A DNA stretch of 64,000 bases from Taeniopygia guttata (Eukaryota > Chordata > Aves > Passeriformes > Estrildidae): NCBI RefSeq assembly GCF_048771995.1, contig NC_133060.1, positions 1,447,501-1,511,500 of the forward strand, given 5' to 3'. Made by a program: the position numbers and the translations under genes. Shown piece by piece: positions 34,276-43,679 of this stretch. Position 1 is the first letter of the stretch; each line of letters opens with the position of its first letter. Under the pieces are notes generated by a model. The model worked only from the letters and a program-made list of their open reading frames with translations. It was not told the origin of the DNA and did not search any database.

Positions 34276-35310
34276 CAAAATTTGGGATTTTTTGAGGTTT
34301 TTTGGGAATTTTGGCCATGGAAAAACTGAGGAAAATTTTGGGATTTTTGGGTTTTTTTTGGGAATTTTGGGAAGGGAAATTGAGGAAAAATTTGGGATTT
34401 TTGGGTTTTTTTGGGATTTTTGGGAAGGGAAATTCAGGAAAAAATTGGGATTTTTGGGGTTTTTTTTGTGAATTTTGGCCATGGAAAATTGAGGAAAAAT
34501 TTGGGATTTTTGGGGTTTTTTTTGGGGATTTTGGCCATGGAAAAACTGAGGAAAAATTTGGGATTTTTGGGGTTTTTTTGGGAATTTTGGGAAGGGAAAA
34601 ATTGAGGAAAAATTTGGGATTTTTGGGAAGGAAAAATGAGGAAAAATTTGGGAATTTTGGGAAGGGAAATTGAGGAAAATTTTGGGAATTTTGGGGGTTT
34701 TTTTGGGATTTTTGGGAAGGGAAATGGAGGGAAAATTTGGGATTTTTGGGAAGGGAAATTCAGGAAAAATTTGGGATTTTTCGGGTTTTTTTTTTAAATT
34801 TTGGCCGGGCAAAATTGAGGAAAAATTTGGGATTTTTGGGGTTTTTTGGGATTTTTGGGAAGGGAAATTGAGGAAAAAATTGGGATTTTTTGGGGTTTTT
34901 CTTGGGATTTTTGGGAAGGGAAAAATTGAGGAAAAATTTGGGATTTTTGGGGTTTTTTGGGATTTTTGGGAAGGGAAAAATTGAGGAAAAATTTGGGATT
35001 TTTTGGGAAGGGAAATTCAGGAAAAATTTGGGATTTTTCGGGTTTTTTTTTAAATTTTGGCCGGGGAAAATTGAGGAAAATTTTGGGATTTTTGGCCATG
35101 GAAAAACTGAGGAAAATTTTGGGATTTTTGGGGTTTTTTTGGGAATTTTGGAAAGGGAAATTGAGGAAAAAAATGGGATTTTTTTGGTTTTTTTTGGGGA
35201 TTTTGGCCGGGGAAAATTGAGGAAAATTTTGGGAATTTTGGCCATGGAAAAACTGAGGAAAATTTTGGGATTTTTGGGGTTTTTTGGGGATTTTTGGGAA
35301 GGGAAAATTC
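34276..35310. repeat. GGGATTTTTGGG/AATTGAGGAAAA minisatellite
   Basis: Units of about 60 bp contain GGGATTTTTGGGGTTTTTTT, then GGGAATTTTGG and AATTGAGGAAAAATTT, with alternating AAGGGAAA and CCATGGAAAA inserts. There are no splice-bounded exons. Confidence 0.88.
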
Positions 35311-35320
35311 GGATTTTTGG

Positions 35321-35356
35321 CCGATGGGCTCAGCGGGAGCCGCGATCGCCCATCGG
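35321..35356. other. Short unique GC hairpin island between two repeat fields
   Basis: CCGATGGGC at 35321-35329 and GCCCATCGG at 35348-35356 are perfect 9-nt inverted arms around an 18-nt loop. CGGGAGCCGC is also directly repeated (35334-35343 and 35354-35363). The repeat composition changes from G/T-rich to C/A-rich across this point. Function is unknown. Confidence 0.6.
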
Positions 35357-35375
35357 GAGCCGCATTCCCCAAATT

Positions 35376-36205
35376 CCGATTTTTTAACCCCAAATTTCCC
35401 TTTTCCGGCCCCAAATTCCCTTTTTTTTTTAACCCTAAACTCCCCTTTTTAAAACCAAAATTCCCTTTCCATTTAAACCCAAAATTCCCATTTTTTAAAC
35501 CAAAATCCCCATTTTCAACCAAAATTCCCTTTTTATAACCCAAAATTCCCCATTTTTAAACCCAAAATTCCCTTTTTAACCCAAAATTTCCTATTTTTAA
35601 CCCCAAAATCCCCATTTTTAACCCAAAATTCCCTTTTCAACCCCAAAATCCCCATTTTTAACCCAAAATTCCCTTTTTTAAACCCAAATTTCCCATTTTT
35701 AAACTCAATTTTCCCTTTTCATAGCCAAAATTCCCATTTTTAACCCCAAAATTCCCATTTTTAACCCAAAATCCCCATTTTTAACCCAAAATTCCCTTTT
35801 CAACCACAAAATCCCCATTTTTAACCCAAAATTCCCTTTTTTAAACCCAAATTTCCCATTTTTAAACTCAATTTTCCCTTTTCATAGCCAAAATTCCCAT
35901 TTTTAACCCCAAAATTCCCATTTTTAACCCAAAATTCCCATTTTTAACCCAAATGTTCCCATTTTCAACCCCAAAATTTCCCATTTTTAACCTAAAATTC
36001 CCATTTTTAAAGCCAAATTTCCCAATTTTAACCCCAAAATTCCCATTTTTAACCCAAAATTCCCTTTTCAACCCCAAATTTCCCATTTCTAACCCAAATT
36101 TTCCCATTTTTAACCCCACAATTCCCATTTTCAACCCCAAAATTCCCCATTTTTAACCCCCAAATTCCCTTTTTAACCCCAAAATTCCCAATTTTAACCC
36201 CCAAA
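35376..36205. repeat. CCCATTTTTAACCCAAAATT minisatellite
   Basis: A 19-22 bp unit of the TTCCCATTTTTAACCCAAAA type repeated to the edge of the next promoter. A roughly 130-bp block (TTTCATAGCCAAAATTCCC) is duplicated at about 35717 and 35879. There is no gene. Confidence 0.9.
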
Positions 36206-36209
36206 TCCC

Positions 36210-36300
36210 CAATTTCCCGCCTGACGTCACGATGACGTCACGGCCCCGCCCCCTCCCTCCCCCGGGGCTCGAAACTCCCGGAGCGGCTCCGGGAGATCGG
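36210..36300 (+). promoter_or_regulatory. Promoter of the zinc-finger gene with twin CRE sites
   Basis: Two perfect TGACGTCA cAMP-response/ATF elements lie at 36222-36229 and 36233-36240, with 11-bp centre spacing (one helical turn). A GC box (GGCCCCGCCCCC) follows immediately, then CGAAACTCCCGGAGCGGCTCCGGGAG, itself partly palindromic. The island is unique sequence between two repeat fields, upstream of the ATG at 37119. Confidence 0.75.
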
Positions 36301-37118
36301 GACCCCCAAAATCCCCCAAAATTCTTCCCAAAATCCCCCCAAAAAATCCCCCCCGGGACCCCCAAAATCCCCCCAAAATTCTTCCCAAAATCCCCCCAAA
36401 TCCCCCCAAAAATCCCCCCAAAATCCCCCAAAAAAATCCCCCCCAGGGACCCCCAAAATCCTCCAAAAATCCCCCCAAAAATCCCCCCCAGGGACCCCCA
36501 AAATCCCCCCAAATTCCCCCAAAATTCTTCCCAATATCCTCCCAAATTCCCCCTAAAATCCCCCCAAAATTCTTCCCAAAATCCCCCAAAAAATCCCCCC
36601 CCGGGACCCCCAAAATCCCCCCAAAATCCTCCCAAAATTCTTCCCAAAATCCCCCCAAAATCCTCCTAAAATCCCCCCCAGGGACCCCCAAAATCCCCCC
36701 AAATTCCCCCCAAATTCCCCCCAAAATCCTCTCTCAGGACCCCAAAAATTCTTCCCAAAACTCCCCCAAAATCCTTCCAAAATCCCCCCAAAATTCTTCC
36801 CAAAATCCTCCCAAAATCCCCCCAAAATCCCCCAAATTCCCTCAAAATCCACCCAAAATTCCCCCCAAATCCCCTCTGGGACCCCAAAAATTCTTCTAAA
36901 ATCCCCCCAAAATCCCCCCCAAAATCCCCTCTGAGGACCCCCAAAATTCTTCCCAAAATTCTCCTAAATTCCCCCCAAAATCCTCCCAAATTCCCCCCAA
37001 AATCCCCCCAAAATCCCCAAAAATCCCCCAAAATCCCCCAAAATCCCCCAAAATCCCCCAAATCCCCCCAAAATCCCCCCAAATCCCCCAAATTTTCCCA
37101 AAATCCCCAAATCCGCCC
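36300..37118 (+). repeat. Repeat-filled 5'UTR of the zinc-finger gene
   Basis: This is a 10-24 bp C-rich array (AAAATCCCCCC, AAAATTCTTCCC, CCCCCGGGACCCC). No GT dinucleotide occurs on the plus strand from about 36290 to the donor at 37134. A transcript starting at the CRE promoter therefore could not splice this out, and the roughly 830-nt array should be part of the 5'UTR. Confidence 0.7.
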
Positions 37119-37133
37119 ATGGCCGCGTTCCAG
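37119..37133 (+). CDS. Zinc-finger gene, first coding exon (MAAFQ)
   Basis: CGCCCATGG gives an acceptable start context, and the exon ends CAG before GTGAGTTCC. It is the only non-repeat sequence between the 5'UTR array and a TTTTA-rich intron. Joining to 38093 keeps the frame. Confidence 0.75.
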
Positions 37134-40100
37134 GTGAGTTCCGGGGGGGGAAATTTTTATTTTCAATTTTTTGGTTCTTTTGACATCGATTTTTTTTTCC
37201 CTTTTTTTAACCTCTCGATTCGAATTTTAAAAGTTTTGGTTTTTATTTTAATTTATTTAATTTTTTCCATTATATTTTACTTTATTTTATTTTATTTTAT
37301 TTTATTTTATTTTATTTTATTTTATTTTACTTTATTTTATTTTATTCTATTTTTTCTATTTTGTTTTTTCTCTTTTATTTTATTTTATTTTATTTTATTT
37401 TATTTTACTTTACTTTATTTTATTTTATTTTATTTTATTTTTTCTATTTTGTTTTTTCTATTCCATTTTATTTTATTTTATTTTTATTTTATTTTATTTT
37501 ATTTTATTTTATTTTATTTTATTTTATTTTTTCCATTTTATTTTATTTTATTTTATTTTAGGATTTAATTTAAGTTAATTTAATTTTTTTTTCATTTTAT
37601 TTTATTTTACTTTATTTTATTTTATTTTATTTTAATTTTTTTCCATTTTAATTTATTTTTTAAATATTATTTTATTATTTAATAATTTAATTTAATTTAA
37701 TTTTTCTATTTTATTTTATTTTAGTTTATTTTAGTTTAGTTTCGTTTACTTTTTCTATTTTATTTTATTTTATTTTATTTTATTTCATTTTTTCTATTTT
37801 ATTTTATTTTATTGTATTTATTGTATTTCATTTTTTCTACTTTATTCCATTCCATCCCACCGACTTTTTACTTTTATTTCTCAATTCCCTCCAACGGAAA
37901 TTCCGATTTAAAAATTCCGATTTTTATCTCCGCGTTCTTCCCCCTCCGCCTTTATCCCTTTAATTTCTTTTTGTTTTTGTTCCCATTGAAATTCCGATTA
38001 TTTAAAGGCCGAAATTCCGATTATTTAAACGCCGAAATTCCCTTTTTTCCCCTTTTTTCCCCTTTTTTTGTTATTTAATTTTCTCTTTTCAGGTGCCCGA
38101 GACGGGGGCGGAGATCACGATCGGCGAAGAGGCCCCGCCCGGAACTGCCGAAGGTGGGAGCCCCAAAATTCCCCAAAAATAGCCCAAAAATAGCCCAAAA
38201 TGTCCCAAAATACCCCCAAAAATATCCCAAAACTACCCCAAAATACCCCAAAAATATCCCCAAAAAATACCCCAAAAATATCCCAAAATACCCCCAAAAA
38301 TACCCCAAAAAAATACCCCAAAAAAATGCCAAAATACCCCAAAAAAATCCCAAAATACCCCCAAAAATACCCCAAAAAAATACCCCAAAAAAAGCCAAAA
38401 TACCCCAAAAATATCCCAAAATACCTCCAAAAATAGCCCCAAAAATACCCCCAAAAATCCCCTCCAAAATCCCTCCCAAATCTCCCCAAAATTCCCCTAA
38501 AATTCCACTAAAATTCCCCCCAAAATCTTCCCCAAAATCCCCCCCAAATCCTCCCAAAATTCCCCTAAAATTCCCCCAAAATCCTCCACAAAATTCCCCA
38601 AAAATCCCCCAAAATCCCCCGAAAAATCCCCCCCAAATTTCCCCTTTTTCTCCCCAAATCCCCCAAATTTCCCCATTTTCTCCCCAAACCCCCCAAAATC
38701 CCCCCAAACCCCCCAAAATCCCCCCGAAAATGCCCCAAAATCCCCCCTTTTCTCCCCAAATTTCCCCTTTTCTCCCCAAATTTCCCAATTTCCCTTTTTC
38801 TCCCCAATTTTCTCCCGCAGGCCCCCCGGGCTGGCCGCCCCCGGGCGGGGTCTGGGGGGGTCCCCGGGCCGAGGCTGAGGAGGAGGAGGAGGAGGAGGAG
38901 GAGGAGGAGGAGGAAGAGCGACCCCGGCCCCTCCTGCGGCTGAGGGGGGGATGGGCGGGCTCGGGGGGCTCCGGTGAGAATTGGGGGGATTTGGGGGGAT
39001 TTTGGGGGGATTTGGGGGGGATTTGGGGGGATTTGGGCGGGATTTGGGGAGGATTTGGGGGGATTTGGGGGGATTTGGGGGGATTTGGGGGATTTGGGGG
39101 GATTTTGGGGGGATTTTGGGGGGATTTTGGGAGAAAAAGGGGAAATTTGGGGGGATTTGGGGGATTTGGGGGGATTTGGGGGATTTGGGGGATTTTGGGG
39201 GGGATTTGGGGGGATTTGGGGGGGATTTGGGGAGGATTTGGGGGGATTTGGGGGGATTTGGGGGGATTTGGGGGGATTTGGGGGGATTTGGGGGGATTTT
39301 GGGGGGATTTTGGGAGAAAAAGGGGAAATTTGGGGGGATTTGGGGGGATTTGGGGGGTTTTGGGGGGTTTTGGGGGGATTTTGGGGGGATTTGGGGGGGA
39401 TTTGGGGGGATTTGGGGGGATTTGGGGGGATTTGGGGGGATTTGGGTGGGTTGGAGGGATTTGGGGGATTTTGGGGGGGATTTGGGGGGATTTGGGGGGA
39501 TTTGGGGGGATTTGGGGGGATTTGGGTGGGTTGGAGGGATTTGGGGGATTTTGGGGGGGATTTGGGGGGATTTGGGGGGATTTGGGGAGGATTTTGAGGG
39601 TTTTGGGGGGGCTTTGGGGGGATTTGGGGGGGGTTGGGGAGAAAAAGGGGGAATTTTGGGGAAATTTGGGGGGTTTGGGGGGATTTTGGGGTGGTTTGGG
39701 GGGGATTTGGGGGGATTTTTGGAGAAAAAGGGGAAATTTGGGGGGTTTGGGGGGATTTTGGGGTGATCTTGAAGGAATTTTGGAGGAATTTTGGGGGGAT
39801 TTGGGGATTATTTTGGAGGAATTTATGGGGATTTTGTGGGGATTTTGAGGGAATTTTGGATGGATTTTAGGGGGGATTTTGGGGAGGATTTGGGAGGATT
39901 TTGTGGGGATTTTGTGGCGATTTTGTGGGAATTTTTTGGGGATTTTGGGGGGATTTTGGGGGGATTTTTGGGGGGCACTGGGAGGGACTGGGAGGGAACT
40001 GGGAGGGAACTGGGAGGGAACTGGGGGGATTTTGGAGAATTTTGGGGGAATTTGGGGGGATTGTGGGGGGATTTTTGGGGGGATTTTGGGGGGGATTTTA

Positions 40101-43100
40101 GGATTATTTTTGAGGAATTTTGGGGGGATTTTGGGGGGATTTTAGGGGGCACTGGGAGCGAACTGGGAGCGAACTGGGAGGGAACGGGGGGGTTTTGGGG
40201 GATTTTGAGGGGGATTTTTGGATTATTTTGGAGGAATTTTGGGGAGATTTTGAGGGAATTTTGGGGGGATTTTGCAGGGATTTTGGGGGAATTTTGGGGA
40301 GGAATTTTGGGCGGATTTTGGGGTGATCTTGAGGGAATTTTGTGGAGATTTTGTGGGGATTTTGGGGCAATTTTGTTAGGATTTTGGGGGAATTTTGGGG
40401 GGATTTTGGGGTGATCTTGAGGGAATTTTTGGGAGGATTTGGGGCGATTTTGTGGGGATTTTTGGGGGAATTTTGGGGTGATCTTGAGGGAATTTTGGAG
40501 GAATTTTGGGGGAATTTTAGGGGGGATTTTGGGGGGATTTTGGGGGGATTTTGGAGGAATTTTTTTGGGATTTTGGGGGAATTTTGGGGTGATCTTGAGG
40601 GAATTTTGGGGGGATTTTGGGAATATTTTGGAGGATTTTTTGGCAGATTTTTCGGGGCTTTTGTGGGAACTTTTGGGAGGATTTGGAGGGAATTTTGGGG
40701 CAATTTTTCCCACATTTCCTCCATTTTTCCATCCCCTCCAGACGACGGCTTCTCCGGCACCGCCGACACCAACAGCTCCGACACCGACACCACCAACACC
40801 AACACCAACACCACCACCAAAACCACCACCAACCCCCGTCCCGCCTGCCCCCTGTGCGGCAAAACCTTCACCGCCGCCTCCTCCCTGCGCCGCCACCTCG
40901 GCGCCCACCCCGGCGGGACCCCCTTCGCCTGTTGGCGCTGCCGCGGCGCGTTTCCCTGCGGCGCCGCGCTGCGCGAGCACCTGGCGGCCGCGCCGTGCCA
41001 ACCGCGGCCCCACAAGTGCCGCGCCTGCCCCAAACGCTTCGCCTCGGCCCGATCCCTCCGAAAACATCGCCGCGTTCACCAGGACGGCGCTTTGCGGTGC
41101 CAAGATTGCGGCAAAACGTTGACGTCCAACGCGTCGTTGGTGACGCATCGCCGGATTCACACCGGGGAAAGACCCTTCGAGTGTCCCGAGTGTGGGAAAG
41201 GGTTTATGGCGACCAAATCGCTCGGGAAGCACCGGCGGGCGCGGCACGGCGGCGGGTTCATCTGCGGGGAGTGCGGGAAGAGCCTCTCGTCGCACGCGGC
41301 GTTGGTGACGCACCGCCGGATTCACACCGGGGAAAGGCCCTACGAGTGTCCCGAGTGCGGCAAAGGGTTCATGGCGGTCAAGTCGTTGAGTAAGCACCGG
41401 AAAATTCACCGGGATGGCGGTGGTGCGGTGGGGTGTGCGCAGAGACGGCGGCGGAGCGGGAACGGTGCCGGAGATGCCAAATTGGAGCTGCAAAAATGCA
41501 TCAGAAATGGTGATGGAGATGCCAAATCGGAGCTGCAAAAGTGTGTCGGAAATGGTGATGGAGATGCCAAATTGGAGCCGTTGTGGTGCGTCAGGAATGG
41601 CACCAGTGATGCCAAATCAGAACCGTCGCGGCACATTGGAAATGGTGATGGAGACGCCAAATTGGAGCCGTTGTGGTGCATCAAAAATGGTGATGGAGAT
41701 GCCAAATTGGAGCTGCAAAAGCGCATCAGAAATGGTGATGGAGATGCCAAATTGGAGCTGCAAAAATGTGTCAGAAATGGTGATGGAGATGCCAAATTGG
41801 AGCCATTGTGGTGCGTCAGGAACGGCACCGGAGATGCCAAATCGGAGCCGTCGTGGTGCGTCAGGAATGGTGACAGGGATGCCAAATCAGAGCCGCTGTG
41901 GCATGTCAAAAATGCCGATGGAGATGCCAAATTGGAGCTGCAGAAGCGAATCGGGAACGGCATCAGAGATGCCAAATCGGAGCCGTTGTGGCGCATCAAA
42001 AATGGTGATGGAGATGCCAAATTGGAGCTGTGGAAGAGAATCAGAAATGGTGATGAAGATGCCAAATTGGAGCTGCAGAAGAGAATCGGGAATGGCACCA
42101 GAGATGCCAAATCGGAGCCGCCGTGGTGTGTTGGAAATGGTGATGGAGATGCCAAATTTGAGCCGCTGTGGCGCATCAAAAATGGTGATGGAGATGCCAA
42201 ATCGGAGCCGCTGTGGTGGGTTGGAAATGGTGATGAAGACGCCAAATCGGAGATGCAGAACTGGGTCGGAAATGGTGATGGAGATGCCAAACCGGAGCCA
42301 CAGAATCGTGTCAGAAATGGTGATGGAGATGCCAAATTGGAGCCGTTGTGGTGGGTTGGAAATGGTGATAGAGATGCCAAATCGGAGCTGCAGAAGCGCA
42401 TCGGGAACGGCACCGGAGATGCCAAATTGGAGCTGCAAAAATGTGTCGGAAATGGTGATGGAGATGCCAAATTGGAGCCGCTGTGGCGTGTTGGAAATGG
42501 TGATGGAGATGCCAAATTGGAGCCGCTGTGGTGGGTTGGAAATGGTGATGGAGATGCCAAATCGGAGCCGTTGTGGTGGGTCGGAAATGGCACCAGAGAT
42601 GCCAAATTGGAGCTGCAGAATCGTGTTGGAAATGGTGATGGAGATGCCAAATTGGAGCTGCAGAAGCGAATCAGAAATGGCACTGGAGATGCCAAACTGG
42701 AGCCGTCGCGGCGCATCAGAAACGGTGACAGAGATGCCAAATCGGAGCCGTTGTGGTGCATCGGGAACGGCACCGGAGATGCCAAATTGGAGCCGTCGTG
42801 GCACTTCAGAAACTGCACCAGAGATGCCAAATCGGAACCACTGCGGCACATCAGAAATGGTGATGGAGATGCCAAATTGGAGCTGCAGAAGCGAATCGGG
42901 AATGGCAAATTTGAGCCACCGCGGCGCATCAGAAATGGTGATGGAGATGCCAAATTGGAGCTGCAGAACTGGGTCAGAAATGGTGATGGAGACGCCAAAC
43001 CGGAGCCGTTGTGGCGTGTTGGAAATGGTGACGGAGATGCCAAATTGGAGCTGCAGAACTGGGTTGGAAATGGCGATGGAGATGCCAAATTGGAGCCGCT

Positions 43101-43665
43101 ACAGCACTACCAGAACGGCACCGGAGATGCCAAATTGGAGCTGTCATGGTACATCAGAAACGGCACCGGAGATGCCAAATCGGAGCTGCAAAAGTGTGTC
43201 GGAAATGGTGATGCAGATGCCAAATCCGAACCACTGTGGCGTGTCGGAAATGGTGATGGAGATGCCAAACCGGAGCCGTCGCGGCACTTCAGAAACGGCA
43301 CCGGAGATGCCAAATCGGAACCGCTGCGGCACATCATGAACGGCACCGACCGCGGCGTGGACCCCCCCACCGCAGACCCACCGCGGCACCACCGCAAGCG
43401 CCGCCGCCCGGCCTGCGAGGAGTGCGGGAAGGCGTTCCGGGACGGCGCGGCGCTGCGGCGGCACCGGCGCGTCCACACCGGCGAGAAACCCTTCGGCTGC
43501 GGCGAGTGCGGCAAGAGCTTCGGCGCCAGCTCCAGCCTGGTGATCCACCGGCGCAGCCACACCGGCGAGAGGCCCTTCGGCTGCGGCGAGTGCGGCAAGA
43601 GCTTCGCCTCGCGCTCGGCGCTGCTCAAGCACCAGCGCAGCCACCGGCGCCGCCACACGCCGTGA
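37119..43665 (+). CDS. C2H2 zinc-finger protein with a 42-copy 15-aa repeat between finger clusters (1,050 aa predicted)
   Basis: This is a probable sequence-specific nuclear DNA-binding protein. Exons are 37119-37133, 38093-38153, 38821-38973 and 40742-43665, with GT-AG ends and phases 0, 1 and 1. Residues 1-76 give MAAFQ, VPETGAEITIGEEAPPGTAE, a Pro/Gly segment and a run of about 14 Glu; no KRAB, SCAN or BTB domain is seen. Residues 112-299 hold seven fingers (the second is C2HC-like, the fifth has H-X4-H). Residues 321-946 are 15-aa repeats of the form DAKLEPLWRVGNGDG. Residues 968-1044 hold three further fingers with TGEKPF and TGERPF linkers. The protein ends SHRRRHTP. Linkers in the first cluster include HTGERPFECPECGKGF. 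The ortholog is not recognised. Chicken extended MHC-B carries zinc-finger (BZFP) genes near butyrophilin-like genes, so a relation is possible but unproven. Confidence 0.85.
37134..38092. repeat. Zinc-finger gene intron 1: TTTTA pentamer array
   Basis: (TTTTA)n with TTTTTCTA and TTTTACTTTA variants runs from about 37250 to 37850. A T-rich tract with GAAATTCCGATT repeats follows, leading into a long polypyrimidine acceptor. There is no coding signal. Confidence 0.9.
38093..38153 (+). CDS. Zinc-finger gene, coding exon 2
   Basis: The acceptor TTTTCTCTTTTCAG is followed by GTGCCC and the donor is GCCGAAG before GTGGGAG. The 61-nt exon enters in phase 0 and leaves in phase 1. It encodes VPETGAEITIGEEAPPGTAE, an acidic segment. 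Confidence 0.8.
38154..38820. repeat. Zinc-finger gene intron 2: CCCCAAAAATA array
   Basis: An 11-12 bp CCCCAAAAATAC/ATCCCAAAATAC array runs to about 38450. AAAATTCCCCC and TTTTCTCCCCAAATTTCCCC units follow, giving the pyrimidine tract of the acceptor at 38820. Confidence 0.88.
38821..38973 (+). CDS. Zinc-finger gene, coding exon 3 with poly-Glu
   Basis: The acceptor is TTTTCTCCCGCAG and the donor GGCTCCG before GTGAGAATT. The 153-nt exon (phase 1-1) encodes GPPGWPPPGGVWGGPRAEA, about 14 Glu codons (GAG triplets with one GAA), then RPRPLLRLRGGWAGSGGS. The GAG run is a coding trinucleotide repeat and is probably length-polymorphic. Confidence 0.8.
38974..40741. repeat. Zinc-finger gene intron 3: GATTTGGGGGG array, then GGGAATTTTGG array
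   Basis: The array begins within 10 bp of the GTGAGAATT donor. 38980-39780 is (GATTTGGGGGG)n with GGGAGAAAAAGGGGAAATTTGG inserts. 39780-40690 is GGGGGGATTTTGG and GGGAATTTTGGGG units with AACTGGGAGGGAACTGGGAG at about 39980-40020 and 40150-40180. There is no exon. Confidence 0.88.
40742..43665 (+). CDS. Zinc-finger gene, terminal coding exon with all ten fingers
   Basis: The acceptor CCATCCCCTCCAG is followed by ACGACGGC, and the frame is open for 974 codons to TGA at 43663-43665. A Ser/Thr/Asn-rich stretch of about 30 aa precedes the first finger. Fingers 4 and 6 are near-duplicates (CGKTLTSNASLVTHRRIH and CGKSLSSHAALVTHRRIH), as are 5 and 7 (CGKGFMATKSLGKH and CGKGFMAVKSLSKH). A two-finger unit was therefore duplicated. 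Confidence 0.88.
41473..43350 (+). repeat. Coding 45-bp minisatellite (42 copies, 15 aa each)
   Basis: Each unit begins GATGCCAAA and encodes DAK-(L/S)-E-(L/P)-x-x-x-(I/V/F)-x-N-(G/C)-(D/T)-G-type sequence. The span is 1,878 bp, equal to 42 x 45 minus one 12-bp in-frame deletion near 42895. Every length change is a multiple of three and no stop occurs, which suggests the repeat is translated and selected to stay open. Positions 6-9 are the most variable (LQKC, PLWR, PSRH). Confidence 0.95.
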
Positions 43666-43679
43666 GCGGGATCGGGGGA

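Noticed and set aside
41406-43088. Alternative open frames on both strands through the 45-bp coding repeat
   Set aside because: A 45-bp period keeps every frame open once one unit lacks stops. Only the plus-strand frame continues into intact zinc fingers on both sides.
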